Source of the DNA: Thiohalocapsa sp964524185
GTDB taxonomy: Bacteria > Pseudomonadota > Gammaproteobacteria > Chromatiales > Chromatiaceae
Assembly: GCA_964524185.1 (NCBI GenBank)
Contig: CAZGCI010000002.1
Location: forward strand, 20,455 to 84,454
Reading direction: 5' to 3'
DNA: 64,000 nt
Under the pieces are notes generated by a model. It had not been told where the DNA came from. It was given only the letters and a program-made list of their open reading frames with translations, and did no database searches. Made by a program: the position numbers and the translations under genes. Positions 53,060 to 62,104 of this stretch are shown one piece after another (the first letter of the stretch is position 1; every line of letters begins with the position of its first letter).

Positions 53060-54632
53060 TGCCGGCGAAGCGCACCAGCGCCACCGGGCCGCGGCGGTAG
53101 AGCTCGATCAGCCGGTGGCCGGGCCGGGTGGCGGCGAGGTCGTCCAGCTTATCCACCCGCAAGAACACGACTGTACCCGGCTCCGGGCCGTCCACCTGTG
53201 GTGTGATCGCGCCGCGATACACACTGAAACTCGGCATGCTGGTGCGAAAGACCACCGTGGGCTGGTCCAGCTCCTGGGCGATGAGCCCCGCCTGCTTCAC
53301 AGGCGCCTGCATCACCTCCAACACCCGCGGCACCAGCGCGCCGAAGACGACCAGTGTCTGCACGGCGCCCGCCAGCAGGAGGCGCTGCCAGATCGGGATA
53401 CGCGGGACGTAGGCCAAGACCATGAGGGTTGTGAGTCCCAGCAGCGTGGTGAGCACATAGCCCCGGTCAAGCACCTGCGCGCCGCTGGCGAACAGGGCCT
53501 GCTCGTGTGCGCGGGACGCCTGCCCGGCCAGTGTTGGGAGCAGCAACGGCAGCAGTGCCAGCAGCGCCATGAACAGCACCGGCGGGCCGAAGGCCAGCCA
53601 GCGGCTGCCAAGCGCGTCCCGGCGGCGGGCCATCAAGATGAACAGCGGCGTGATGCCGTAGACCATGTAGTGCGGCAGCTTGGTGTCCGAGAACGAGAAG
53701 GTCACGAACACGAAGCCGAACCAGAGCAGCAAGAAACGGTCCAGCGGGTCTGCCCACAGCCCACGCGCCATGGGCAGCAGGCGCAGGAACCAGCCAGTAA
53801 ACGGCAGCAGCACCAGCGGCAGCATGACGAAGTAATAGCCCGGAAAGCCCGCGTGGCCATGCTTGACCCCACCGTATCGGCCGAGGTTGTGGTCCAGAAA
53901 GAAGCTCTGGAAGAAGCCCGGCCCATCGTCGAGGTAGATCGCCAAATACCAGGGCCCGGCCACCGCGATGAACACGAGCCAGCCGAGCGGCGCCACGACA
54001 GCCCGGAGCCACTCCCGCCAGCGGCCGAGCGACAGGCAATACGCAGCGCTCACCAGCAGCGGGAAGAACACCGCCACCGGCCCCTTGGTCAAGAAGCCAA
54101 GACCCAGCCAGAGATACACCCGCAGCAGCAGGCGCCGGCGCGGGCGCTCCAGCCAGCGGTAGATGTCGAAGAAGGTGAGCGCGATGAACAGGTTCAGCAC
54201 CGCATCGGCCACCGCGGCCTTGCCGATGATGGCCACCTGCAGCCCGAAGGCCATGACCAGCGCCGCCACCGTTGCGGTGGTCGCATCGAGCCGCTGGCGC
54301 ACGAAGCCCCAAAGTGCCCCGAGCCAGAGGGTCGCGGCGATGGCCGACGGCAGCCTGAGCGCAAGCTCGTTCAGCCCGAGCCAGGACACGGACACCGCCT
54401 GGAGCCAGTAGATCAGGACCGGTTTGTCGTAACGCGGCTCCCCGTCGCGGTGCGGTGTGATGAAGTTGCCAGAGGCCAGCATCTCCCGCGTGGCCTCGGT
54501 GAACGCGCCCTCGTCCAGGTCATACAGCGGTACGGCGCCGAGCTGCCAGAAAAAGGCCAGCCACACGGCGAGCCCCAGCAGCACGAAGGCCGCTGGCGGT
54601 GCCAGCAGCTTAAGCGGGGCTCCGGCGCTCAT
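53046..54632 (-). CDS. ArnT-like polyprenyl-phosphate sugar:acceptor glycosyltransferase (GT83/PMT)
   Basis: 528 residues from ATG at 54630-54632, which gives a 4-bp ATGA overlap with the GT2 gene. About twelve membrane helices. The catalytic first periplasmic loop reads PLYDLDEGAFTEATREML with the conserved Asp-Glu, and NFITPHRDGEPRYDKPVLIYWLQ is diagnostic of ArnT/PMT family. Such enzymes move a sugar from a polyprenyl phosphate to lipid A, protein or glycan on the periplasmic face. No aminoarabinose-synthesis gene (arnA, arnB) is nearby, so the sugar may not be Ara4N. Confidence 0.9.
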   Translation of the reverse strand: MSAGAPLKLLAPPAAFVLLGLAVWLAFFWQLGAVPLYDLDEGAFTEATREMLASGNFITPHRDGEPRYDKPVLIYWLQAVSVSWLGLNELALRLPSAIAATLWLGALWGFVRQRLDATTATVAALVMAFGLQVAIIGKAAVADAVLNLFIALTFFDIYRWLERPRRRLLLRVYLWLGLGFLTKGPVAVFFPLLVSAAYCLSLGRWREWLRAVVAPLGWLVFIAVAGPWYLAIYLDDGPGFFQSFFLDHNLGRYGGVKHGHAGFPGYYFVMLPLVLLPFTGWFLRLLPMARGLWADPLDRFLLLWFGFVFVTFSFSDTKLPHYMVYGITPLFILMARRRDALGSRWLAFGPPVLFMALLALLPLLLPTLAGQASRAHEQALFASGAQVLDRGYVLTTLLGLTTLMVLAYVPRIPIWQRLLLAGAVQTLVVFGALVPRVLEVMQAPVKQAGLIAQELDQPTVVFRTSMPSFSVYRGAITPQVDGPEPGTVVFLRVDKLDDLAATRPGHRLIELYRRGPVALVRFAGNADE

Positions 54633-55690
54633 GCGCCCCCCTTCCAACCAGCGGTGAGAGGGTCCGACTGCCAGCGAATGCAATGGTGCGTGCGCTCACC
54701 CGTCGCAAAGAAGGTCCGCGCCAGCACCTCCGCCAGCACACCGGTGGTTGCGAATTGGATGCAGGCCAACAGGAGCAGGATGGCGATGAACAGCATGGGC
54801 CGGTGCCCGATGTCCTGTCCGAGGCCGAACTTCGCCATGAGCAGCCAGGTCATCATCAGCCCGCCGACGGCGCCGAAGCCGAGCCCGATGGCACCGAAGA
54901 AATGCCCCGGCCGCGCCCCATAGCGCAGGAAGAAGAAGGCCACGAGCAGGTCCAGCAGTACGCGGAAGGTCCGCGAGATGCCGTACTTGGACTCGCCGTG
55001 CTCGCGGGCCCGATGGCTCACCTCGGTCTCGCCGATGCGCGCCGGGTCTGTGATCGCGGCCACCCACACCGGAATGAACCGGTGCATCTCGCCGAACAGT
55101 CGCACCTCCTTGATGATCTCTGCGCGGTAGACCTTGAGGCTGCAGCCGTAGTCGTGCAGCGTCACACCGGTCACGCGGCCGATGAGCACGTTGGCAATGC
55201 GCGAGGGCAGCTTGCGCTTGACCAACGCGTCCCGGCGCTGGCGTCGCCAGCCCTGGAGCAGGTCCAGATCCCGATCGATGAGCTCATCGACCATGCGCGG
55301 GATATCCGCCGGGTCGTTCTGCAGATCCCCATCTAGGCTCGCCACCAGGTGTCCGCGGGCCGCGTCGAACCCTGCCTGCATGGCCGCCGTCTGGCCGAAG
55401 TTGCGCCGAAAGCGAATGACGCGCACGTGTGCCCCATACTGCTCGGCACCATCCTGCAAGCGCGCGCTGGTGGCGTCCCGGCTGCCGTCGTCGACGAGGA
55501 TCAACTCCCAGGGGTGGCGATAGTGGGCGAGTCCTTCATGCACGCTCGCCAGCAGCGGCAGGACATTGTCCGCCTCCTCGTAGAGCGGGATCACAACGGA
55601 CAGGCTGCGCGGGTCGGCGGCCGGGTCGTCCGGTAGAGGGGGCGTGATGGTCGCCGCGTCCACCGGCGCGTGGGGGTCGGGCTGAGTCAT
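54629..55690 (-). CDS. GT2 polyprenyl-phosphate glycosyltransferase (ArnC/GtrB-like)
   Basis: 353 residues from ATG at 55688-55690. The GT-A domain has SVVIPLYEEADNVLPLLASV, LVDDGSRDATSA, the DxD-like SLDGDLQNDPAD and TLHDYGCSLKVYRAEII. Two C-terminal membrane helices (HFFGAIGLGFGAVGGLMMTW and LFIAILLLLACIQFATTGV) anchor it, as in ArnC and GtrB. The HRAREHGESKYGISRTFRV motif is the ArnC/GtrB juxtamembrane signature. It makes the polyprenyl-phosphate sugar donor for the ArnT-like enzyme encoded next. Confidence 0.92.
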   Translation of the reverse strand: MTQPDPHAPVDAATITPPLPDDPAADPRSLSVVIPLYEEADNVLPLLASVHEGLAHYRHPWELILVDDGSRDATSARLQDGAEQYGAHVRVIRFRRNFGQTAAMQAGFDAARGHLVASLDGDLQNDPADIPRMVDELIDRDLDLLQGWRRQRRDALVKRKLPSRIANVLIGRVTGVTLHDYGCSLKVYRAEIIKEVRLFGEMHRFIPVWVAAITDPARIGETEVSHRAREHGESKYGISRTFRVLLDLLVAFFFLRYGARPGHFFGAIGLGFGAVGGLMMTWLLMAKFGLGQDIGHRPMLFIAILLLLACIQFATTGVLAEVLARTFFATGERTHHCIRWQSDPLTAGWKGGA

Positions 55691-55992
55691 GGGTGCAGCT
55701 GACGGCGGGACCGCGATTCGGCGTGGCGCGCAGCTTACGGGCAGCGCCCGAGGCCGTCCACTGGTTGCAGCGCCTTTTCGGCTGCGACGGGCTCGCTTGA
55801 ACAGACACGTCACTGTTGCGGCCTGCAACAGCAGACGTCTGGCATGTCTCGCTACGCGGGGGCGGAGGCCGCGGCTCGGCAACGAGGTGAGCCCCGGCGA
55901 GGGTATCCATGCAGCGGGTGTTGGAGGACCCCCGCCCGGGGCGCAGGCGCCCGGAGGCACCCGCATCGGTGCGGCAGTGGTGTCACAGCCGC
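55691..55992. other. Intergenic stretch with a hairpin upstream of the GT2 gene
   Basis: 302 bp without a gene. CTGTTGC (55813-55819) and GCAACAG (55825-55831) form a perfect 7-bp stem with a 5-base loop, about 125 bp upstream of the GT2 start. No clear promoter boxes were found. Confidence 0.5.
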
Positions 55993-56301
55993 CTAGTAAT
56001 CGACCCGCTGCTGCTGCTGTTGCTGCCGATAGAGGTTCTGATCGCGCTGTGCGCGGTAGCGCTCCATGTCCTCCTGGCGCTCGAGCTCCTTTTCATGCTG
56101 ATCGTAGCCGTAGGCGCCGAGGGCACCGACGCCAGCGCCGATGAGCGCGCCGCGCCCTGCATTGGCGCTCTGTGAGCCGATGAGGGCGCCGGCAGCGGCG
56201 CCGGCGCCGGCGCCGGTCGCGGTACGCGATGCCGTGGTGGTGCCACAACCGACCATGCCGATTGTGATGGGAATGAGGAGAATGAGATAGATCATTTTCA
56301 T
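55993..56301 (-). CDS. Glycine-zipper outer-membrane lipoprotein
   Basis: 102 residues from ATG at 56299-56301. Lipoprotein signal peptide MKMIYLILLIPITIGMVGC, with the lipidated Cys at 19. A glycine-zipper segment follows (GAGAGAAAGALIGSQSANAG and GALIGAGVGALGAYG, about 33-67), as in YMGG/SlyB-like small envelope proteins. The C-terminal third is charged and ends in a Gln-rich run (RQQQQQQRVDY). Likely an envelope-stability protein. It stands alone between the GT2 operon and ruvB. Confidence 0.85.
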   Translation of the reverse strand: MKMIYLILLIPITIGMVGCGTTTASRTATGAGAGAAAGALIGSQSANAGRGALIGAGVGALGAYGYDQHEKELERQEDMERYRAQRDQNLYRQQQQQQRVDY

Positions 56302-56805
56302 GGTATTGGTCTCGCGTGAGTGCATCAGGAAGCGGCATCCCTGCCCACTAGGTCCGGCTCAGCGTACCCGCAGCCGCGGTGGATAGGGTGTACGCCGTGT
56401 AAGCTCGTTGCGGCCGGGTCGCCGGCCTTGCGCCTACTCAAGCACCTCTGGGCCCTTGGCCGTTGGTGCAACCGGGGGCAGCGCACTGTTGTGGCGGCTG
56501 TTCGCCGGCGAGCAGCCCGCGGGACGGCTGGATTCTAGCTGCACCCCGCGCGGACGTTGTGACGCGCGGGCGTGATGACAGGACAGCCAACCAGTCCTGC
56601 CATATTAGACCCCTTGCGGCCGGGAAATGCTTGCAGATACGTCAGGCGCACCGCTGCAGGCTCGCGACTGGACAGGCTCGACCCAGACCGACACACTCGT
56701 ACAGACGAAGCGGTGGACGACACATATGCTAACAGGCTCAAGGTTCAATGACGCGCGCGCAGCGCGGCGCAGGGGCGGCCCGCGTCACCGGGTTGCCGGC
56801 AGCTC
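56302..56805. other. Gene-free stretch between the lipoprotein gene and ruvB
   Basis: 504 bp. It holds a perfect 8-bp hairpin (CCCGCGCG 56545-56552, CGCGCGGG 56563-56570) and a CAGGAC/GTCCTG repeat just after it. Divergent promoters for the lipoprotein gene and ruvB should lie here, but I could not define them. ruvA and ruvC, often upstream of ruvB, are absent. Confidence 0.55.
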
Positions 56806-57855
56806 GTGACCGAGCCTGAGCGCCTCATCAGCCCGGCAGAGGCCGCCGACGACGGCGCACTGGACCGCGCCATCCGCCCACGCCGGCTTGCCGACTACGT
56901 GGGCCAGCCTGCCGTCTGCGAGCAGATGGAGATTTTCATCGGTGCTGCGCGCGGCCGCGGTGAGGCGCTGGACCACACGCTGATCTTCGGCCCGCCCGGG
57001 CTCGGCAAGACCACGCTCTCGCACATCATCGCCCACGAGATGCAGGTCAACCTGCGCCAGACCTCCGGCCCGGTATTGGAGAAGCCCGGGGACCTCGCCG
57101 CGCTGCTCACCAACCTAGAGTCCGGCGACGTCCTCTTCGTCGATGAGATCCATCGGCTGAGTCCGGTGGTCGAGGAAATCCTCTACCCGGCCATGGAGGA
57201 CTTCCAGCTCGACATCATGATCGGCGAAGGCCCCGCCGCACGCTCCATCAAGCTCGATTTGCCGCCCTTCACGCTGGTGGGCGCCACCACCCGTGCCGGA
57301 CTGCTGACGAGCCCATTGCGGGATCGCTTCGGCATCGTCCAGCGGCTCGAGTATTACAGCGCCGAGGACCTGACCCGCATCGTCCAGCGCTCTGCCCAGA
57401 TCCTCGCCATCCGAGCGGCGTCAGACGGCGCCGCGGAAATCGCCCGGCGCTCCCGCGGCACGCCGCGCATCGCCAACCGGCTGCTCCGGCGGGTGCGGGA
57501 CTACGCGCAGGTGAAGGCCGACGGACACGTCACGCGCGAGGTCGCCGACCAGGCACTCGGCATGCTCAAAGTGGATGCCCTGGGCTTTGATCACATGGAT
57601 CGGCGCCTACTCCAGGCGGTGATCGAGAAGTTTGATGGCGGCCCGGTGGGCGTCGAGAGCCTCGCCGCCGCCATCGGCGAAGAGCGCGGCACCATCGAGG
57701 ACGTGTTGGAGCCCTTCCTGATCCAACAGGGCTACCTCGTGCGCACGCCCCGCGGGCGCATGGCCACGCAACGTGCCTACCGCCACTTCGGCCTGGCGAC
57801 GCCGCATCGGGCCGAGGCGCCCATCGCAGACCTATTCGAGCCGCCGCCGGCATAG
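56806..57855 (+). CDS. ruvB: Holliday junction branch-migration ATPase RuvB
   Basis: 349 residues from GTG at 56806-56808. The AAA+ core has RPRRLADYVGQ, Walker A FGPPGLGKTTLSHIIAHE, Walker B DVLFVDEIHRLSPVVEEILY and sensor GATTRAGLLTSPLRDRFGI. The RuvA-contact hairpin region and the C-terminal winged helix (VGVESLAAAIGEERGTIEDV, EPFLIQQGYLVRTPRGR) are complete. It drives branch migration with RuvA during recombination repair. Here it is separated from ruvA and ruvC. Confidence 0.96.
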   Translation: MTEPERLISPAEAADDGALDRAIRPRRLADYVGQPAVCEQMEIFIGAARGRGEALDHTLIFGPPGLGKTTLSHIIAHEMQVNLRQTSGPVLEKPGDLAALLTNLESGDVLFVDEIHRLSPVVEEILYPAMEDFQLDIMIGEGPAARSIKLDLPPFTLVGATTRAGLLTSPLRDRFGIVQRLEYYSAEDLTRIVQRSAQILAIRAASDGAAEIARRSRGTPRIANRLLRRVRDYAQVKADGHVTREVADQALGMLKVDALGFDHMDRRLLQAVIEKFDGGPVGVESLAAAIGEERGTIEDVLEPFLIQQGYLVRTPRGRMATQRAYRHFGLATPHRAEAPIADLFEPPPA

Positions 57856-58063
57856 TCCTGATAAGGAGCACATGAGCGCTGCAGCGCGTTTGCGGGTGCC
57901 GATTGCGATTCAGCAGGTTTCGGCGCACACCCGCCGGGTGCACCTCCCAAGAGACGCCACTGCAGGCCCCGCGCGGCGCCTGGCTGCATCGGCCCCGCGC
58001 GTTGACCTCTATGACCACCGCCCCATCATTGTCAGACCACAACGACAACGATGGTGACCACCA

Positions 58064-59134
58064 ATGATGAGGCAACTTATGACGCGGCCGGGGGCCCTGC
58101 GCATACTCGCGGCCTTCGTCGCCGCAGGCTTGTTGTCGGCTCCGGTGCCGGCTGCCGATGAACCGGTCGTCCTGACGGAGCTCCAAAATCCCGGCTACCA
58201 CGCCAAACCGGACTGGTTCAAACACTCGTTCTTGGACATTCGCGAGGACGTCGCCGAAGCCGCCGAAGAGGGCAAGCGGGTGTTGCTCTACTTCTACCAA
58301 GACGGCTGCCCGTATTGCGAAAAGCTGCTGCGGGAGAACTTCGGCGACCAGCACATCAGCACCACCGCGCGGGAGGCCTTCGATGTCATCGCCATCAACA
58401 TTTGGGGCGACCGCGAGGTGACCGGCACCGACGGCGGCGTGACCACCGAAAAACAGTTCGCCGCGGCGGCCGGCGTGCAGTACACGCCAACGATCTTGCT
58501 GCTCAATGAAGCAAGCGAGACAGTCATGCGCATCGACGGCTACTACCCGCCGCACCAGTTCCACCAGGGGCTGCGCTATGTGGCGCTCAAGCGTGAACAG
58601 GAGGGCGAGTCCTTTCGCGACTTCTACCAACGCCAAGACGCCCAGTCCGCCAGCGGCACGCTGCAGCAAGAGCCGGGTTTCCTGCAGCCGCCGTTCGCCC
58701 TCGCGGCCAATCGGGCCGAATCCGAGCGTCCGCTGGTGGTGATGTTCGAGCAGCCCGTCTGCGCCGCCTGCGACGAGCTGCACCAAGACATTCTGCGCCG
58801 CGATCCGGTCGCACTCGCACTCACCAACCTCGACGTGGCCGTGCTGGACACCTACGCCGCCGACACCATCCAGACCCCGGACGGCCGCGAGCTGCCCATC
58901 CGCGACTGGGCCGCTGAACTCGGCATCAACTACACGCCGAGCCTGGTGTTCTTCGACAGTGAGGGGGCCGAGGTCTTCCGCACGGATGGCTACCTCCGGG
59001 GCTTTCATACCCACGGCGTGTTGGACTACGTCGCCACCGGAGCCTACGCGCACCAGCCCAACTTCCAGCGCTGGCTCCAGCACCGCACCGACGCCCTGCA
59101 CGCCCGCGGCATCGACTACGACCTGATGCACTGA
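58064..59134 (+). CDS. Periplasmic double thioredoxin-fold protein (SoxW-like)
   Basis: 356 residues. A signal peptide (about 1-31, ending SAPVPAADE) is followed by two thioredoxin-fold domains. The first (about 35-185) has the redox pair in DGCPYCEKLLRENF and a cis-Pro in QYTPTILLL. The second (about 210-345) has EQPVCAACDELHQDIL (CAAC) and cis-Pro in NYTPSLVFF. Both resemble the thioredoxin_2/SoxW type that reduces periplasmic disulfides, e.g. in sulfur-oxidation proteins. Having both in one chain is notable. ATGATG at 58064 has only weak ribosome binding (GGTGA). Confidence 0.86.
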   Translation: MMRQLMTRPGALRILAAFVAAGLLSAPVPAADEPVVLTELQNPGYHAKPDWFKHSFLDIREDVAEAAEEGKRVLLYFYQDGCPYCEKLLRENFGDQHISTTAREAFDVIAINIWGDREVTGTDGGVTTEKQFAAAAGVQYTPTILLLNEASETVMRIDGYYPPHQFHQGLRYVALKREQEGESFRDFYQRQDAQSASGTLQQEPGFLQPPFALAANRAESERPLVVMFEQPVCAACDELHQDILRRDPVALALTNLDVAVLDTYAADTIQTPDGRELPIRDWAAELGINYTPSLVFFDSEGAEVFRTDGYLRGFHTHGVLDYVATGAYAHQPNFQRWLQHRTDALHARGIDYDLMH

Positions 59135-59243
59135 GCCAGGACCGTCGCCCCGCGGAATCGGGCGACTGGCGATCGGCCTCGCCTCAGACGGACGAGCACA
59201 GATACTGACCTTCGTGGTGCACTGCGCTTCCCGGGTTGGTGAG

Positions 59244-61970
59244 TCAGTGCGCCTCGTCCCAATTATCGCCAACCCCGGTGTCGACGATGAGCGGCACCTT
59301 GAGCTCGGCGGCGCCCTGCATGATGCCTTGGATGCGCTCGGCGGCGGTGTCGACGGCGTCTTCCGCAATCTCGAACACCAGCTCGTCGTGGACCTGCATG
59401 ATCATGCGCACCGGCGGTCGTTCGCGCTGCAACCAGTCGTCGACGCGAATCATGGCGCGCTTGATGATGTCGGCCGCCGTGCCCTGCATGGGGGCGTTGA
59501 TGGCGGTGCGCTCGGCGGCGGTGCGCAGTTGGTTGTTGCTGTGGTTGATGTTGGTTAGATACAGCCGGCGGCCGAACAGGGTCTCGACATAGCGGTCGGC
59601 ACGGGCTTGGGCGCGGATGCGGTCCATGAAGGCGCGCACGCCGGGGTAGCGGGCAAAATACAGGTCCACGTACTCCTGTGCGACGCCGCGCTCGATGCCG
59701 AGCTGGCGCGCGAGGCCGAAGGCGGACATCCCGTAGATGAGGCCGAAGTTGATGGCCTTGGCGCTGCGCCGCTGCTCCGCGGTGACGGCGTCGGGCGCCA
59801 GGCCGTGGATCTCGGCGGCGGTGGCGCGGTGGATGTCCTGCCCNNNNNNNNNNAAGGCGGCGAGCAGCCGCGCGTCGCCGGAGAGGTGCGCCATGATCCG
59901 AAGCTCGATCTGGCTGTAGTCCGCCGCCAGCAATCGGTAGCCCGGCTCCGGCACAAAGGCGCGGCGGATGCGCCGGCCATCGTCGCTGCGGATGGGGATG
60001 TTCTGCAGGTTCGGGTCCGATGATGATAGCCGTCCGGTGGCGGCGACGGCCTGATGGTAGCTGGTGTGCACCCGGCCGGTGTCTCGGTTGATGAGCGCGG
60101 GCAGCTTGTCGGTGTAGGTGGAGCGGAGCTTGGTGAGGCCGCGGTGCTCGACAATGAGCCGTGGCAGCTCGTAGCCGTCCGCCGCCAGCTGCTCCAGCAC
60201 CGCCTCGGACGTGGACGGTGCGCCCTTGGGCGTCTTGGCCACCACCGGCAGTTTCAGCTCGTCGAAAAAGATGGCGCCGATCTGCTTTGGCGAGCCGAGA
60301 TTGAACCTGTGCCCGGCCTCGGCATAGGCACGTTCCTCCAGCGCCGCGGCGCGCTCGGCGAGGTCTGCGCTCTGGGCCCGGAGCTCTTCGGCATCGATGC
60401 GCACGCCGGTGCGCTCGATGCGCGAGAGCACCGGCACCAGCGGCAGCTCGATGTCCCGATACACCGCGACAAGGCTCGGAATAGCCTCGATCCTCGGCCA
60501 CAGTTCGCGGTGCAGCCGCAGCGTGACGTCGGCATCCTCGGCGGCGTAGGGTCCGGCCTGCTCCAGCGGGATCTGGTCGAAGGTGAGCTGCTTGGCGCCC
60601 TTGCCGGCCCCCTTTTTCCCTGCGATCTCCTCGAAGCGGATGGTGTCCCGGTCCAGATATTTCTTGGCCAGCGAGTCCATGTCATGCCGGGTGGCCGTGC
60701 TGTCTAGCACATAGCTCTGCAGCATGGTGTCGTGGGCGATGCCGGCGAGCTCAATGCCGTGGTTGGCGCAAACGCTCATGTCGTACTTCAGGTTCTGGCC
60801 GACCTTCGCGCGCGCGGAATCCTCCAGCAGCGGCTTGAGCTTGGCCAGCACCTGTTCCCGGTCCAGTTGCTCGGGCGCGCCCGGGTAGGCGTGCGCCATC
60901 GGCACATAGGCGGCCTCCACGAAGCCGTTCGTCTGCACGGCGAAGGACACACCCACCACCCGGGCACGCATGTAGTCGAGTGCCGTGGTTTCGGTGTCGA
61001 AGGCGAATAGCTCCGTCGCCTCGAGCTTCTCGATCCAGGCGTCCAGCTCGCCTGCGTCCAGCACCACTGCGTATCCGGGCTGTGGATCAACCGCGGCGCC
61101 CTCGCCTGCGGCATCTATGCCGTTGAGGCTTGCGAGCAGGCGCTTGGACTCGATGCGCTCGTACCAGTCCCGCAGAGTGTCGTTATCCGGCAGTGCCGGT
61201 GTCAGATCCCTGGGGCCGAAGTCGAGTGCGACGTCCGTCTTGATCGTCGTTAACTCGCGCGATAAGGGCAGCTGCTCCAGGCTCGCCCGCAGGCTCTCGC
61301 CGATTTTTCCCGTCACTTGGTCAGCGTTGTCGATGACGCCGTCGAGGTCGCCGTACGTGTTGATCCACTTGGCCGCCGTCTTGGGCCCGCACTTGGGCAC
61401 ACCGGGGATGTTGTCGATGCTGTCACCCATGAGCGCCAGGTAGTCGATGATCCGCGCCGGCGCGACGCCAAACTTCTCCTGCACGCCCTGCGGGTCCAGC
61501 ACCGTGTCCGACATGGTGTTGACCAGGGTCACATGCTCGTCCACCAGCTGCGCCATGTCCTTGTCCCCGGTGGAGATGAGCGTCGGCAGGCCATCCGCCG
61601 CCGCGCGCCGCGCAAGGGTGCCAATGACGTCGTCCGCCTCCACGTCCGGCACTTCGAGGAGCGGCAGGCCCATGGCACGGATGATCTCCTTGAGCGGGCC
61701 GAGCTGCTCGCGCAAATCCTCAGGCATTGGCGGGCGGTTGGCCTTGTAGTCGTCGTAGAGGCGATCGCGGAAGGTCGGGCCTGCGGCGTCGAAGACGACG
61801 CCGATGTACTCCGGTCGCTGCTCATCGATGAGCTTGCGCAGCATGTTGAGCACGCCCACGAGTGCGCCCGTGGCCTCGCCGCGCGAGTTGGTGAGCTTCG
61901 GCAGGGCGTGGTAGGCGCGAAAGAGATAGCCGGAGGCGTCCACGAGGACGAGCGGGTACCGGTCGTGCAT
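59244..61970 (-). CDS. polA: DNA polymerase I (contains an assembly gap)
   Basis: About 908 residues with four unknown ones. The 5'-3' exonuclease (1-300) has VPDVEADDVIGTLA and GDSIDNIPGVPKCGPKTAA. The 3'-5' exonuclease (about 310-500) keeps FDTETTALDYM. The polymerase has motif A AADYSQIELRIMAHLSGD, motif B RRSAKAINFGLIYGMS and motif C MQVHDELVFEI. It fills gaps and removes Okazaki primers. The N run (59844-59853) hits the segment before GQDIHRATA, where the family has a three-residue F-x-x spacer; the frame is kept with four. Confidence 0.95.
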   Translation of the reverse strand: MHDRYPLVLVDASGYLFRAYHALPKLTNSRGEATGALVGVLNMLRKLIDEQRPEYIGVVFDAAGPTFRDRLYDDYKANRPPMPEDLREQLGPLKEIIRAMGLPLLEVPDVEADDVIGTLARRAAADGLPTLISTGDKDMAQLVDEHVTLVNTMSDTVLDPQGVQEKFGVAPARIIDYLALMGDSIDNIPGVPKCGPKTAAKWINTYGDLDGVIDNADQVTGKIGESLRASLEQLPLSRELTTIKTDVALDFGPRDLTPALPDNDTLRDWYERIESKRLLASLNGIDAAGEGAAVDPQPGYAVVLDAGELDAWIEKLEATELFAFDTETTALDYMRARVVGVSFAVQTNGFVEAAYVPMAHAYPGAPEQLDREQVLAKLKPLLEDSARAKVGQNLKYDMSVCANHGIELAGIAHDTMLQSYVLDSTATRHDMDSLAKKYLDRDTIRFEEIAGKKGAGKGAKQLTFDQIPLEQAGPYAAEDADVTLRLHRELWPRIEAIPSLVAVYRDIELPLVPVLSRIERTGVRIDAEELRAQSADLAERAAALEERAYAEAGHRFNLGSPKQIGAIFFDELKLPVVAKTPKGAPSTSEAVLEQLAADGYELPRLIVEHRGLTKLRSTYTDKLPALINRDTGRVHTSYHQAVAATGRLSSSDPNLQNIPIRSDDGRRIRRAFVPEPGYRLLAADYSQIELRIMAHLSGDARLLAAXXXXGQDIHRATAAEIHGLAPDAVTAEQRRSAKAINFGLIYGMSAFGLARQLGIERGVAQEYVDLYFARYPGVRAFMDRIRAQARADRYVETLFGRRLYLTNINHSNNQLRTAAERTAINAPMQGTAADIIKRAMIRVDDWLQRERPPVRMIMQVHDELVFEIAEDAVDTAAERIQGIMQGAAELKVPLIVDTGVGDNWDEAH
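59844..59853. other. Assembly gap (10 N) inside polA
   Basis: Ten unknown bases in the polymerase domain. The flanks read LLAA and GQDIHRATA. The bases TT before the Ns fit the conserved Phe. Ten is a common placeholder size. Confidence 0.99.
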
Positions 61971-62104
61971 CGGTCTATCGAATACGGCGAGAAAGCCGCA
62001 ACGGTAGCATGCGGCGGGTGCAGCCGCGCAGGTGGGGCGGGTGGCTTGTGGTGTCTGACTCGGTTGCCGCGGGTGCGGCGGCGGTCAAGGAATTCTCGGG
62101 CCCG

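Noticed and set aside
53115..54923. A 602-codon open frame on the plus strand opposite the ArnT-like and GT2 genes
   Set aside because: Product is Gln/Arg/His-rich low-complexity sequence, and the opposite strand carries well-conserved membrane enzymes. It is an artefact of high GC.
57872..58057. Small 61-codon open frame after ruvB with AAGGAG in front
   Set aside because: The purine run lies only 3 bases before the ATG, the product is Arg/His/Pro-rich without regular structure, and nothing was recognised.
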